A stretch of DNA of 64,000 nt from Cyclaneusma minus (GCA_037179335.1 JAKZHN010000006.1:248001-312000), one strand, 5' to 3'; numbered from the stretch's first letter, positions 8,940 to 21,800 are shown. The notes: generated from the letters alone by a model not told the origin. A program made the numbers and translations.

Positions 8940-10127
8940 TCATTCGTATCTCGAGCACTTCCTATTCCTTTTCCATTCCCGTCAGTGTTTCCGATAGTCT
9001 GAGACCGCCGTTTGGGCCCTAAACCGTATTGGTACGGTTTGAAACCATTTATAAAAGCTATAAATCAAATTTATTTGGTCCAGACCACGATTTTAAAGGC
9101 TTTACCATGGTCGCTATAATTTACTATGCTAAAAATAGCAAAAATAATATTTGCTTTATTTACCGCTTAATAATAATTTTTAAAATATTATTTAATTTTT
9201 ATTAAATTGTAAAATATTATTTTTAATTGTAAATTTAAAAACAATATATAATATAAATTATTAAAATTTGTATAAATTTTTTAAATTTTTATAATCATTT
9301 GCTTTAATTATTTGGAATTAATTTATTTTTATGGATTTTTAAAATTGGAAATTTAAAATTGGAAATTTAAAATGCTTATAATTTAAAAATTAATTTAAAA
9401 AATATATATATTTATAGCTAAAAAATTCCTAATAATATTTTTTATTTCAATTTTAAAATAAGCTAAATTAGAATTATTATTAATTAAATAGCTTTATATA
9501 ATAGTTTGTATTTATTAAGCTTTGGCAAATAATAGCTAAATAATTTAAAATAATTTAAAATAATCTAAAATAATCTAAATTATAATTTTGCCGTTTTACT
9601 ATAATTTAAAACTAAAAATAAAAAGCTCAAACTAAATTTCTTTAGTCCGGACTATTTTTTAAAAGGGCAAACCGTATCAGTACGGTCCAAAAAAAAATCG
9701 GTCCGGCCGGACTATCGGAAACACTGATTCCCGTTCATTCTGCACCTTCTTCTGGCGTTCCTCACGGCTGAGCTTCGAGAACTCCACTTCCGACTTGTTG
9801 TTGCCTTTCTTGATCAGAGGTGAGGTTGATGAGTTGGTCTGGGCCAATGGGGTGCTGGCTCTGATTTTATTCGGCGACGAAGAGGGATCACGAGCGGCCT
9901 TGGAGAACTGAGCGCGAGGAGATTCCACGCCCGAGAGACGATGTGGAGCTGGCAGCTACGGGAGTAGCGGCGCTAGTGGCGATCGTGGTGGTGGCGTCCT
10001 TGCAGCAGTCGTCGTTCCATCGGCAGTTGCTGCACTTGCCGCCCATGTAGCCAGCAAGCTCGACACAGCCCCGGAACTTCTTCTTGGTCTTGGGATTCGC
10101 GCGCCTTGCCCTGTCATTCTGCTCCAT
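8940..10127 (-). pseudogene. Cys-rich gene remnant split by a hAT-like element
   Basis: The frame from 10127 reads MEQNDRARRANPKTKKKFRG, then a cysteine cluster GYMGGKCSNCRWNDDCCKD. The GxCxNCxW pattern recalls the second half of a Cys-rich domain common in fungal hypothetical proteins (DUF3716-like); this match is from memory. A one-base frame change near 9930 leads into VESPRAQFSKAARDP, a Ser/Pro-rich part and FSKLSREERQKKVQNERE. There the 744-bp hAT-1 copy interrupts it. Beyond the element the frame continues EWKRNRKCSRYE to TGA at 8940-8942. The 5' part is lost or overlaps the end of L9. Confidence 0.5.
8983..9726 (+). mobile_element. hAT-like non-autonomous element (family hAT-1), complete, 744 bp
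   Basis: Terminal inverted repeats are CAGTGTTTCCGATAGTC at the left and GACTATCGGAAACACTG at the right. An exact 8-bp target duplication ATTCCCGT flanks it (8975-8982 and 9727-9734). The 8-bp duplication and CAGTGTTTCC-type ends are those of hAT transposons. Palindromic sub-terminal sequences (AAACCGTA/TACGGTTT) lie near both ends. The interior is A+T-rich without a transposase frame, so it depends on another element and has been mutated in a RIP-like way. It sits within the Cys-rich gene remnant. Confidence 0.9.
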
Positions 10128-10729
10128 CTTTTCCCATCACTCCACTACCCACCACCATCTGAGCAATCTTGCCATTCTTGCCACTTCTATACTTCGTGGC
10201 TCGTCTTCCAGGGTCAGTCTTCGGGCCAAACTTCTTGTGCCAATTGCTAGCTCTCCAATGGTTCAGGACATGGATGTCTCGCTTGTTGCTCCAATCGACC
10301 TGATGTCGATAGGTTTGGCGGACGATTGGGCCTGGCTTGAATCTCCCTGCGTGGTCTGGATCGGGGATTTCGACTTGAACAGCGATGATGAGCTTCGAAG
10401 GATCAACTTTGCCAAGAATGGCAGGAGTGCGGTCCTGGGAATCGGAGGGAATGTAACGAGCGCCATGAGGTTTGTGGTCCACGACGACTTGGTCCTTGTC
10501 GCTTTCTTGATCCGCCTCATCAGAAGTCTGCAGCTGCTGTCAGCGATTCATACTTTCACATGGGTGAGATAGTACGACATACCTCTCGGTCACTGGAGTC
10601 ATTGTCTTCTGAGCTGTCGTACGAGGTCTCTCTCTGGTATCAGATCATTCCCGTAGTCGCTGGGAACGTGCGCTTGAGAGGAGCGGGCGAGGTTTGTAGT
10701 TGACTCATCTGTCTCTTGCCGGGGCCCAT
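10114..10729 (-). pseudogene. L9: DWR-family left-arm gene with one nonsense codon
   Basis: Exon 1 (10583-10729) starts with ATG and encodes MGPGKRQMSQLQTSPAPLKR, TFPATTGMI, then TGA at 10640-10642, then YQRETSYDSSEDNDSSDRE. L1 and L3 have arginine (CGA/CGC) at the stop position, so CGA to TGA is the simplest change. The GTATGT intron (10528-10582) is in frame. Exon 2 (10114-10527) is undamaged: KPHGARYIPSDSQDRTPA, DPSKLIIAVQVEIPDPD, GPIVRQTYRHQVDWSNKRD, IHVLNHWRASNWHKKFGPK, GRRATKYRSGKNGK and a short tail. This is the best view of the full left-arm core. Only one stop prevents translation from the first ATG. Confidence 0.7.
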
Positions 10730-10929
10730 TTTTGCCAGTTTGCTACTCGTTTGGACGGACGGATGTTGGGGAAATACGAGGAGTGTCGGAGTTTGGACGG
10801 AAGGTGGTCGCGGACAACAACGCGAAGCTAGGCGCGAAGCACGAAAACGACCAGTCGTATACGACAAGGCCGATTCGCTTATCAAGAGCCTTGCACGCTA
10901 ATGAAATATGCTTGGCTATGATTGGTTAA

Positions 10930-12600
10930 CGGACATGGTGATTTGTTTTCGTCGCTTGGGGTTATCTTAACTGGGAAATATCATGTCTACCACAAGAAAA
11001 GTATCAAAACAAAGCCTTGGGCTTCTTGGATATAGAAAAGTCCCAGTGCAAAGCAGCTTGAGAGTAACAAAGTGCCGGGATTTCTATTGATAGTGATCAG
11101 AAAGCAGATGAAAGCCTTCCGGTAAGAAACTGGTCACCCTCGTTGTAGAAGTTCCAGATTCTCAGAGTCTCAGTTTCTCCCAACTTTTTCCACCTTCCCC
11201 ACTACCTCAGGCCTGGCATTTTCACTCACCGTCAGTCCACCGACCATTCTCACTGCAGCCTATCTCTCGGTATTTTCTTTCCGCTGCCCCGAAACTTGCG
11301 GATGTAACCACTAGATTGTGATGTCGCTGTGAGCCTCCTACAGTAGGTAGCGGAGAGCGAGTTGCTCCGTATAGTTGTAATTTGCTTGTATTTATGGTTA
11401 ATGGGTCAGCAATACTTCTAGCGAAGAAAATATAGCCACAACCTGAGTTTCTTTGACGCCTTGAATTGAACATGTATCATGACGAGATATATGGGAGTGG
11501 GAAATTCAGGGGTCTCAACTGGGTCAAGATGGCAGGAACATTGCAGTTTCTTACTTTCAAACGGAGCAAATGTGTCTGAGGCTGTCTTTTTAGCTTAACA
11601 AAGACTAGTTATTAGCTACATTGCTGTTGGGATTGCTTTTATCGCATTCGGAAGTGGACTGTCACTGGCACCCTCAGGACAACGGCTGGGACTTCTCTTG
11701 GCAGTTTCCCCTCCGGAATCGCGAGAAAAGGTAAACAGACACTGTGCTCGCTGAGCTCCTCATTACTATCTTGTTATTGTCGCTACACTCCACTCAGTAA
11801 TAGCAAAGAAAATCCCGAGTCCCATGACTGGCATGTCATTTCGAAAGAGGCCAGTGCTGCGCGGAATCTTGTGTTGGTGGCCAGAAGAGCTCTTCAATTC
11901 GGGGCTTCTTTATAACTTTTGACGTTTGGTACTACCAGGTAGTCTGTAAAACTACTACTGTTTGCAGATGAGTACCCTTTTAGTCCAAATCCAATCAGCC
12001 ACTTCACGCCGTCATGGTCAGATTATGTGATCAGCTGAAGGTTCTGTGACCTGAATGAATGCTTTCGGTTACGAAAGAAAGTCATCTTGTCAGCGATTTG
12101 TTTGCCCGGAACCATCCATCCAATGGATCACGAGTTGTTTGGATTCGTTCACAGGTGCAAGAAAATATGCCTCTGAATGAGTACATAATTTTTGACTGAG
12201 TTTCAACTTCTCTGACGGTAGTTGACTATGAAAACCCTTGTCTTTGCGAGAATCATACGAATATAGGCGCAGAGAAGAACATCCACACATATCGGCCAAA
12301 TGATTTGCTTCTCACGTTGTTTGCGAATTTTAGGGTTCTACAGGACATCACGATGGGTTATCCCAATCTATCACGAGTACGACAAGCCATTTCAATCAGC
12401 GGAGCCGGTGACAGGGGGTGTCATTTCGTACTATTTATTATTCCGTCCCCATCTCCGCCTGATGAATCCCGGATGAAAGTCAGCAAATTCAGCTACTGTC
12501 CACAGCATCACAAACTCTACAACATCTGAATCCCGTCGTGTATTCTCCAAACTAACCACCATTTTCCCCGTGAAACTCGAGTCCAGAGACAAAAGCCAAT
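10930..12600. other. Long intergenic stretch without recognisable gene
   Basis: About 1.7 kb of normal base composition between L9 and the gene at 12640. I found no family sequence, RNA gene, terminal repeats or coding frame with a recognisable motif; open frames are short and compositionally random. It may hold the L9 promoter at its left end. Confidence 0.5.
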
Positions 12601-12639
12601 CGACAATTCACAATTCTGGCAGTCCTGGCCCATCTGGTC

Positions 12640-13092
12640 TCAGCACAAGGCTGCTTCCGACAGACGAACCTGCTCAAGATACTTCAAAGCGTGTAGAAAA
12701 ATGTTGGTCGCTGTGTCCAAGTCTGTCAAATTCCGAGCACCTGCGTCCAGGAAGTCATGACCTGCGTTCAGGATGTTGGGGTCTTCAGCGGTCGCCATCC
12801 TATCGTAAACTCTTCGGATCGACTCAGTCAAAGCTGAACTTGGTGGTGGTTGGTTCAGAAGGGTGGACAACTGCGTCAAGTCGGGAGGTCGACCGGACTG
12901 TCGTGCTTGGACTGCGTAAGTCAACATTCTCAGCAGTTCAGCGGTATCGGTACTGAAATCGAGGGGAATTCCTTCGAAATCAGAGCCAACGGGACCCATG
13001 GACATGACGAAGGGCTCAGGGTTGTTGTTTCGAGCAGATGATACGCGCTCTTTGTTGGCGTTGCGACCGGACATCTGGTCGAAGGATGACAT
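12640..13092 (-). CDS. Small helical protein, possibly related to the N-terminal domain of R1/R2/R5
   Basis: A single-exon frame of 150 codons from ATG 13092 (MSSFDQMSGRNANKERVSS). The same frame is open to 13347, but that part looks like untranslated leader. After a polar N-terminus it is predicted to be mostly helical: TAELLRMLTYAVQARQSG, LTQLSTLLNQPPPSSALTES, IRRVYDRMATAEDPNIL, TATNIFLHALKYLEQVRL. The order L..LL..P..S..L..I......A...D...L resembles the repeated helical unit of the R1, R2 and R5 N-terminal domains, and the gene lies about 0.7 kb upstream of R1 in divergent orientation. It could share a promoter region with R1. The similarity is weak and by eye. No catalytic motif, signal peptide or membrane segment is seen. 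Confidence 0.5.
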   Translation of the reverse strand: MSSFDQMSGRNANKERVSSARNNNPEPFVMSMGPVGSDFEGIPLDFSTDTAELLRMLTYAVQARQSGRPPDLTQLSTLLNQPPPSSALTESIRRVYDRMATAEDPNILNAGHDFLDAGARNLTDLDTATNIFLHALKYLEQVRLSEAALC

Positions 13093-13829
13093 GCTAATGA
13101 CTCCTGGCGAAGGTCGGAGATGCCTCTGATAGACGGATCGATTGAGCAAGGAGGATGGGCTTCGGAGGAAACCAAGCCTTGTGGAAGTCCTGAACTGCTG
13201 TGCCTGCTGTGTGGGCGGATGAGGTAGTGCAGCGTGGGGGGAGAAAAAGTGCAGTGCGGAGGATTGAAGAAGTAAATCGCTAAATCTCATCGGGAGTTTT
13301 GAAATCGCATGCAGACTAAGATATCTCTCTCGCCCTAAAACTCTCAATCGGTAATAATATTTCCAGTGACTTGGAACCCTCCGAGCAATTCAGCGATTTT
13401 TCCAGCGGTATGTTTATTTCTATACTCTATATCACTGCCATGCTTCCAGATGAATCTTTTGAGAGACTTTCAGGAACTGATGGTGTGAGAACAATAGTTC
13501 GAAGTTGAGTTTGCAGGCCCCTTCAGCTGTCATGCTTGGCCTCAACCGCAAGTCCAAGGACTTCCAAGAACTCGCCACATAGGTACCCGAAGCAATGCCA
13601 CGATAACTTGACGTCTTGGGCTTTGGAATTCGCGGCCTTCCTGTTACCATTGTTCGGGGGTGTCTTATGTCTCTGGTCCACGACAAACACTTTCCCCAGA
13701 CCCTTCGTGTGACTTCTGGAGTACCCATATGACATTCTTTTATATCATCTGCTCCGCCCACCATTCTCTATCCCGTCCCCACCGTCTCCTCTCGGCATCT
13801 TCTGATTACTCCCCTTTACCAGATTCAGC

Positions 13830-16704
13830 ATGGCTTCAGCACGACCTGGCAAAGCTGGCCCACGGGGCACGCCCTTCGAAAACGTCGACTTCAACTCCCA
13901 AATTGAAATGCTACTCGTTGCTGAAGTAACCGATGCCCTCCAATTAAACACGCTAAAGCCAAGTCATCTTGATGAGGGCAAATTGCTCAACCGCGAACTC
14001 CGAATGGTCAGCCCGCAGCAAGTTGCGATCTTGAGGGCAATAGAGGCATACAACTCAGGCAACACACCAACGCTGAGACAAGTCTTGCGGCCGGCCTTGA
14101 ATAACATCAGTCACATGCCGCAAGGCCTCGACTCAGACTCTGATCTGACGGCTTATGTCTGGGCTTGCAAGATTATGCAGCCGGATTATACAACAACCCA
14201 TCGAGAAGAGCATTTTGAGGCCGCGAAATTCCTTCACGCCGAACTAGGTCGGGAAACTGGTGATGAAAGGGTCAAGTCGGCGATAGACCGGTTCCTCAAA
14301 GCTACTCTCAGTTCACAGGATTTTGAAGCCAAGGAAGAAGCAGCGGATCATCTAATGTTCGCTCTGCAACGCTCTTTTCCAATTCCCGGGAAGCATGGAG
14401 ACAGTGACGCTGCTGGCAAAGCTCGAGATCGCTCTTCGGTTGAGCTTGTAAATCAGTCGAGCAAAGTAAGTTTACTTCTGTGATAACCGGCATCGAATAA
14501 CATTCGTCGTATAGGGCACTGCTGGCACTTTTGCTTCCTCCCCTGCAGCTGGTAGTGGTGGGGCCGGTAACACTGAATCTGGGAATGTGAGAGAACTGTC
14601 TCTGACGAAACCACATCCGCCATCCGCGAAAGTCCCCGACAAAGGAATGGTGGAATATGAGCCTGGGCCCTGTGTCAGATACAATCTCGCGGAAGTCGAC
14701 AAGCCAGACGTGAACATGTTCGCCATATTCCTTGTCAACTCCGCCACCAAAGAGCTGGACATTCTGAAATACGATGGCACGAAGGATTTTGATTGGGGCG
14801 ATAAGAACAAAATCAAAGATCTCAGCCACTGGAGACGCAGCCTGATAGACAAACACTTTGGCACGAACACCACCGACGCGCCTCCTGTTAGTCAGGAAGA
14901 GATCAATATCTTGGAGATGATCATCCGCCGGAAAGGCCCGCAAGGCAGTCTGGCGTGGAGAGCAGTATCCAATGAACTCGAGAAAGAGATGACCGGTAAA
15001 GTGATCCACCCGAACACTCTCCTCGCCACCAAGATCGGGCGTCAGGGGCTTCCTAAGCAGAAATGCTACTCATCGAAGTTGTGGAAGCCATGTCATAGCG
15101 CAAAGTTTGGGCTGGAGGCGGTGTCAAAGCAGTATGCGGAGACGAAAGAGGCATCGGACGAATGGGAACGCAAGCGTGTGGAAGATTGGAAGAAGGTCCC
15201 AGTGCAGGGGCTTGGGGCTATTGGCAATCAGCAACCACCAGCTGCTCAAGCTCAACCTCCTACAGGGTACGGGAATCTAAAAATCTTATATCTTAGAAAT
15301 ATTTAGATAAGATATATCTAATCTTAGCGCTTGTTTAAATAGTTTTAAAGATAAATTTAAAAATCTAAAATATCTAAAATAAATATAAAAAAAGCATTAA
15401 ATCTAAGCGCAATTAATATTATTAATTTTTAAAATATTTTTTTAAAAAATATAATGGAAAAAAAATTGAACTGAAAACTCTAAAACTGGAATTTATAGAA
15501 TTTTTATAAAATAAAGTGTCAAAGTGAAGGGTGATTTAAAACAAATCAAATAACTGGAAATTTATTTTTATTTAAATAAACAATAAAATTAAGAATTTTT
15601 GTAAGTTGTTGATATTATTCTATTTTGAAAATTTTGTATTTTTGCTAGAATTTTTGGAAAATAATAAAACTAAACTATATTTTCATAGCTTTAATATAGC
15701 GTTGTAGGGAATTTATATAAAATAAATTCTAAAATTGCTTGCCTTTACTCAGCTTTGCCTTTAGCCTTGCAACTATATTACCACTTATGCCCCAATTTAG
15801 AGCGCTATAATATAAATAATTTAATGTATTTTTTGGATTATTTATAATTGGCATTTTGTGCATTTTTTAGAAAAAAAATTATTAAATTTGGTCTAGATTT
15901 GATTATTCTAAAATATAAAATTCTGAAAGTGATTTCTAGTTTGGCCATTTAAGCCTGGCCCGGGGCTCCCCGAAGTATTTTTGCACCAAAAATAGGTGTA
16001 AAAGTACTTACCCCTTTTACCCCTTAGATACAAGATAATATCTTAAGATTTTATCTTATTTAGGGACCCCTTTAGATAAAATCTATCTTAAGATATTATC
16101 TAAAAGTTTATCTAAACTTGATTAGATTCCCGTACCCTGACCTCCTATCCAGGCTGCGCCTACTGCTGTCTCTTCCGCAGCCGCACATCGAAACAATGAT
16201 CAACAGACCCATGCAACTCGCCATGGTCCGACTGATCGCACAGCAGCTCACCATCCAAACAGCAACTTCCAGAGACAGATGAGCTCATCAGAGGGACCAA
16301 GCTCTGCAGCCCTTCAGTTGCCTACCACTCAAGGTCATGTCTCACAGATAGCTGTACTCCCACGACGCCCACGAACCGAGTTCAACATGACTTCTTCCAT
16401 ACCGCAGAACACGGTGGTGGACGATGTGCCAATTTCGATTCATGAGGACCCACGTAGAATGGCAGGACACCATTATGTGCCAGGTTCAAGCTTCTCGTAC
16501 CCTCCTGATCAGCAGCTTTCTCTCGAGGAGACGGCTGGCGACGGCGTTACTGGTGCTGCTGTTAGAGATAATGCAGCCACTTCCACCCGTATGCAGATTG
16601 AGGGTGTTTGCCATCATACTGTTCCGTGCGACCAAAGTTCCAGTAATAGTTCCCAGACCACTGAGGATGGTACATGGAGGGTCCCGGAAGGATTTGATGA
16701 CTAG
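13830..16704 (+). pseudogene. R1: DWR-family gene (helical + DW-WR + SANT-like) interrupted by a hAT-like element
   Basis: Exon 1 (13830-14465, 212 codons) starts MASARPGKAGPRGTPFENVD and contains the N-terminal helical domain with HLDEGKLLNREL and CKIMQPDYTTTHREEHFEAA. A 49-bp GTAAGT intron keeps frame. Exon 2 carries VNSATKELDILKYDGTKDF, then DWGDKNKIKDLSHWRRSLID, HFGTN, the SANT-like SQEEINILEMIIRRKG...LAWRAVSNELE, KLWKPCHS and VSKQYAETKEA. At 15262 an 877-bp element with an 8-bp duplication intrudes. Past 16147 the same frame resumes (IQAAPTAVSSAAAHRNNDQQ) with a Gln/Ser/Pro-rich tail to 16704. Without the element the product would be about 646 residues. The first stop inside the element would truncate it after the SANT-like part, so a shortened protein with all conserved domains could still be made. 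Confidence 0.7.
15263..16139. mobile_element. hAT-like non-autonomous element (family hAT-2), complete, 877 bp
   Basis: The 17-bp inverted ends are CAGGGTACGGGAATCTA and TAGATTCCCGTACCCTG. An exact 8-bp target duplication ACCTCCTA occupies 15255-15262 and 16140-16147. Sub-terminal sequences are rich in repeated AAGATAT/ATATCTT motifs. The interior is A+T-rich without a transposase frame. Ends differ from hAT-1, so it is a separate family. It interrupts R1 exon 2. Confidence 0.9.
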
Positions 16705-16719
16705 GACAGAACATTCTGC

Positions 16720-17740
16720 TGCTGGCTTTTGAGAAGAGCAGAAATGGGAAGGGTTGCAAGGGCAACAGGCACCCTCATGTTTGACAGAGCTTCGTTGACC
16801 ATAAGATGGGTGAGTCTCAGAGATCAGACGACTAGTTCGAAATTCTTTCTGCGCCTGTGTCTATCTTGTTTGTGACCCTAAGTTCGTCCTTCGGACACCT
16901 TGTATATTCATATTTTCGGGGGTGAAGGCACGTCAGAAGACTGAAAATAACACCGACACTCGTCGCAGCTAAAAGCGGGTCCTTATATTGGTGGAACTCG
17001 TATGATGTTCGGGGCTTTCTTCTCCAATCAGTTTTGTCTTCATCCGGGGTTGGGAAGGGCTACGGCGGAGTTCGCCGAATTCTTATAATGCATTGAGTGC
17101 AATCTGAGAAATTCTTAAGCTGTACAAATTTTCTGCCGTTTCAAAATTGCTCTGTCGTTGCTGAATTTCTTTACTTTTACCCGCTTCGGTCCAACACCAG
17201 TCGGAGCGACATTAATTAGCGGCGACTCTCCCGGCTGCGCGCACAAAATACCACCGGAAAATCCGAGTTCCCAATTCTTTGCCATTACGCGATAACGTCA
17301 GTTCCTTTTGTTTTCCAGAGTTGAAACAAGTCCCTCTTTCCCTTTCCACTCTCTGAAAATCAAAACGACCACTGCGTCCTCGGTTCCAACGAGATAGACA
17401 AGTGCACAGTCTAAGGTGAGCCAATATTGCCAGCACATCTGTTCTTGCATGTCATTGGCAACGAGGAACCTAACTCTCAGCTTTTGAGACCTTCGGCTCA
17501 GGGTCTTCCCTTCTTTCGCTCCTCCTCCACGATGTGCAAGCCCCCGGCGCCGAAACCAGTGGCTCTGGAACCATGATTGCTTTGGCGCATCAGCTAGTCT
17601 TTGGCAGCACTCTCCCGTATTTGTTAATGGGCTTCACTTGCCACGACGACTCTTCTGCTAGGCTCATGTCGCAAGGCTTTGCGCTCTCTCGTGAATTTTA
17701 CTGATTTTTGCCCTCGAACAATATTGAGCTATAAAAAGGC
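16720..17740. other. Intergenic stretch without recognisable gene
   Basis: Downstream of R1, normal base composition up to the AT border near 17740. The R1 terminator should lie at its start. No conserved motif, RNA gene or repeat was found. Confidence 0.5.
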
Positions 17741-17908
17741 AGGAAATAGAATAGCATTGGTCTGGCTAGCTAAATTTAATGCTGGGTACAGCGCTATATA
17801 TTTTATACCCTTTTAGCCCATATAGATAGCTTTTAAAACAATTATGTCTGAGTAGAATAAAGCTGACCAAATGCCAAAATTGGCGCTAAGCGCTTATTTT
17901 AATAATTA
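17741..17908 (-). repeat. Repeat shared, inverted, with 58860-59040
   Basis: The stretch around GGCTAGCTAAATTTAATG and ATGCCAAAATTGGCGCTAAG is the reverse complement of 58860-59030, allowing for transition-type differences. Landmarks shared in order are the AAGCGCTTGGCGCT end, the TTTTAAAA(A/C) tract, the GCGTTATATATTTTATA-like block and GCTAGCCA. In both places it marks a GC-to-AT border. It is probably part of a DNA transposon; I could not define both ends. Confidence 0.6.
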
Positions 17909-18839
17909 TTTATATTTTTTAATTACCCATTTTTGTCAAAAGCCAGGCATTTTGCAATATATTTTTTCAGGCTTTTCGAATAAAAGAATTTAAATCTTGG
18001 AAAAAATGCCCTAAAACAATAATTAGGAAATAAAAAAATTCTAGCCAAGTATTTTTTGCCGCCTGCTATAATATAAAAACCTAAAAAAAAAATCAAAAAT
18101 TTTATAGCTAGCCCAAAATAGCAAATGGCAATTAAAATGCATAAATAATAAAATTCCAAAAAAAATTATTATAATAAATAATTGATATAAAAATAAAATA
18201 AAGTTTTTTTATAGCCAATATTAATTAATAATTAAAAAAATTTTAAAATTTTTTATTAAAATTTAAATATTAATACAGTTCTTTTAAAAATAATATTAAA
18301 TAATAAACCAAATCCAGTTGCATTTAATAAATTTATTTAAAAGCAAATTAAATAAAGATTAATAATAATTTTAAAGTCTGATAATAATTTTAAATTATTA
18401 ATTAATATAGAATTAAAAATTGCATTTTTTTAAATAAAAAGAATAATTGAAAAAAATAAAAAATAAAAATAAAACAATAATAGCGGAAATTATAAAAATA
18501 CAATAAAAATCCTATAATTTTATAATTTCCAAATTTAATATTCTGCCTATTATATTAAGCGGTTTTTAATATTTTCAAAGCCTAGCTATTATATAAAATT
18601 AGTATAATATTATTAAAAAACATATATTATTAATTGGTATTTTAATTATAGGCATTCATTTAATTTTAATTTAGCCTAGTTAAATAATTTCTTTAGCCCA
18701 ATATTAATAAATATTAATATAGCGCAGCTTAATAATTAATTTGGGCATTTTTAAATTTAAAAAATATAAAATCTAAATATTATTGCAATGGAAAATCAAT
18801 TTATTATTAAATTTAATATCTATTTAAATAAAAATTTAT
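17909..18839. other. A+T-rich RIP-type sequence, unassigned
   Basis: Almost pure A+T with many TpA steps and stops in all frames. No domain recognised. It probably belongs to the repeat at 17741 or to other decayed transposons. Confidence 0.5.
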
Positions 18840-21800
18840 TATCACGGTACTGACTTAACCTTAGTGCCTCAGGCACACATATGCCCGGCACGTGACCCCC
18901 GGCACCCCTTAGCGCCGTAGACCTTTAAAGGGACCTTTACAATTCTACTCGGCTGGAGAGCTTTTTTTTCCAGCTTACAATATAAATTTATTTTAATTTT
19001 TAATTTGATTTCCGCCCCGCGCCGTAATAATTTATAAGCTTTTTTTATTGGTTAATTCAAAAAATTTTAAATACCCTTAATTCTTGCAATTCTAAATATA
19101 TCTTTTTACTTTGCAATAATAGCGCGCTGCGCAATTTTAGCCCAAATCCCAATTTCAATATTTAATAATTTTACCGCTTTTAATTTTACCAGTATTATTT
19201 GCGCAAATTTATTTTTATTAATCCCAATTTTGCCTTTGCATTTAATTTAAAATTCTGGAATTTTAATTAATACTACAAATATTATTGCAAATTATATAGC
19301 AGCTGCTATAGCTATTTTAAAAAATATATATTTTTTCCTTATCCAAATTATTAAATAAATTAGTGAAATATATTTGCCTATTATGAAATTTATTTTAAAA
19401 TTCGCTAAAAAAAGCCATTATTTGTATTTCAAATAAAATTAAATATTTTTAATATATTTTTATTATATTTAATAATTTTTTGCAATATACTAGCAGCAAA
19501 ATTCATAGTAAAATTTTTGAATTAAAACAGCAAAATAAAGGCATTGCTGCTTTTTTTTAAAAAAAATTAAGCCAATACTATTAATACCGAATTGTAAATT
19601 AAAGATTAAAAGTGGAAAAGATTAATAAATATTTAACAAACGAATTAAAAACAATATTTGCCTATATCTATATTTATTTTTTTGCCCTATACTTTTGCCG
19701 CAAAATTAAAAATTTCAAAAAAAATTTCAAAATAAAATCCAGCCTTTTAAGCGTTAAAAAGCATTTTTAAATTGGAGTTTAAAAATCCAATATATTATAA
19801 TTATTAAAAAAAATAGTTTTAATTTAAAATATAAAAATAAAACTGTGATAATAATTAAAAAATAATAGCCATAAGAAATATTAAAACCGCTTTTATATTA
19901 TAAATTAAAAAAATTACTATTAAAATAACAATTCTGGCTGAATTTTCTTTTGCCGCTGTTTATAATAATTAAAAATCAGGAAATAGAGATTTTCAATCTA
20001 AATTGCAATCGAAAAAACTTATAAAATCAATTATAAATTAATATAATATCCCGGATAAAGATCCCCATATATATTATATAGATATTTATATATACCCTAT
20101 TTTATATTTTAGGCAAAAACCCTTTTTTGTTCCCTAAATAAATAAAATTAATTTTATATTATTTAAATTGGTTTTTTAATTATTTAAATTGGAGTTTCAA
20201 GCCATTTAAATTTATTTAAATGGATTTCGCATTAATTTTAAATTATTTAAATTTATTTTAAACTATTTTAATTCCAATTTATTTCAATATAATATAAATA
20301 AATGGCGTATAGGAAATTCTGGCCTTTGCAGCTGTTACTGCAGCGCGTATAAAATTGGAATTAGTAATTAAAAATTAGAAAAGCTGCTAAAGCTTGCGCT
20401 AAAAAAACTGGAGTTTTTTCCTAGAATTAAAATATAATAGTAATAATAATAGTAATATTTAATATTATTTTGGAAATATTTGGCCTAAATAAATACCGGC
20501 GCTTAAATTTTATTGTATATTAATTGGATTTTAAAATTAGAAAAAACAAGATTTTTTATTTAAAATATAAAGCAGGGTATATATAAATATTTATATGGTA
20601 TATATAGGGATTTCTATCCCAATATCCCTATAGCTTTAATATTTAAAAAATAATATTCCACTAAAATTATAATTTAATAAAAATTCGTAATTAATACTAA
20701 TTAATTTTTTATTATTTCCTAAATATATAAAACTTTTTATAACTATCCTAATTAATAATAAATAGTTTAAAACCGGCTTTATTAATTAGGACTTTGCTAA
20801 AAAATACTATTTGCTTCTATTATAATTTTCTAAATTAAAGCAATTAGTATTGGCTAATAGCAAATTAGCTTTATTAATTATAAAAGTCCTAATTAAAAAA
20901 ATCGTTATTAATAATTATATTAAAAAATAGGCATTTTCTTAATAAAACCATTTTTTTTAATTTTTTTAACTTTTAAATTTCTATAGCTAAAATATCATAA
21001 TTCTAATATTAATTAAATAAAAAAACTATTTTATTAAAAAAACAAGTATTATATTAAAATATACTTTTTATACAAATATTGGCTAGTATTAATATATTTT
21101 TTTTGTTTTAAAAATGCACCCTTATTAAAAACCCTAATATTATTTTAAAATAATTAAAAAATAAGGCAATTTTGAGACCAATTTTTTTTACAATTTTTTA
21201 AATTAGTATTCTTTATATTAAATAAATTAGTTTTTAAGCAAATCTTTTTGGAGTTTTTAAATTGGTATTTTCTATATCAAATAAATTGATTTTTAAATAA
21301 ATAGTTTTTGTATTTTTTAAACCGGCATTTTTTATATTAAATAGGCTAATTTTCAAACGAATATCCTTTATATTTTATCCGTTTATTAAATTTCCCTTTT
21401 TTTTAGATTTTACCAATTATAAAAAATAATAGTAAAAACTTAATACATTTAAAAATGGAAAATATTTCCTTTAAAATTAACCAAATTTCTATTTTAAAAT
21501 AAAAAATTTATATTATTAAAACAAATCCAAATTTAAAAGAACCTAAAATAAAAGCCTGTATGGTATATAGCAGCATTTTAATTTGCTTTTACCCCGCTAA
21601 AAGAATAGCAAATAAAATTCGCATTATTATTAGAAAAATAAAAAAGGGATTATTTCCATTATTAAATATATTTATTTATACCTTTTAATTAATATTGAAT
21701 ATTTATGAATTTAAGCCAAATATAAATAATATTAAAATAAATATTGCAATTAATTTTGTTATATTTGCCTATTAAAAAAATCCAATATATAAAAATTATT

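Noticed and set aside
11222..12529. Several 70-83-codon open frames
   Set aside because: Short, no conserved motif, no splice-supported extension; treated as non-coding.
17923..18159. Lys/Phe/Ile-rich open frame in the AT block
   Set aside because: A product of extreme A+T content; hydrophobic and lysine-rich frames occur by chance in such DNA.
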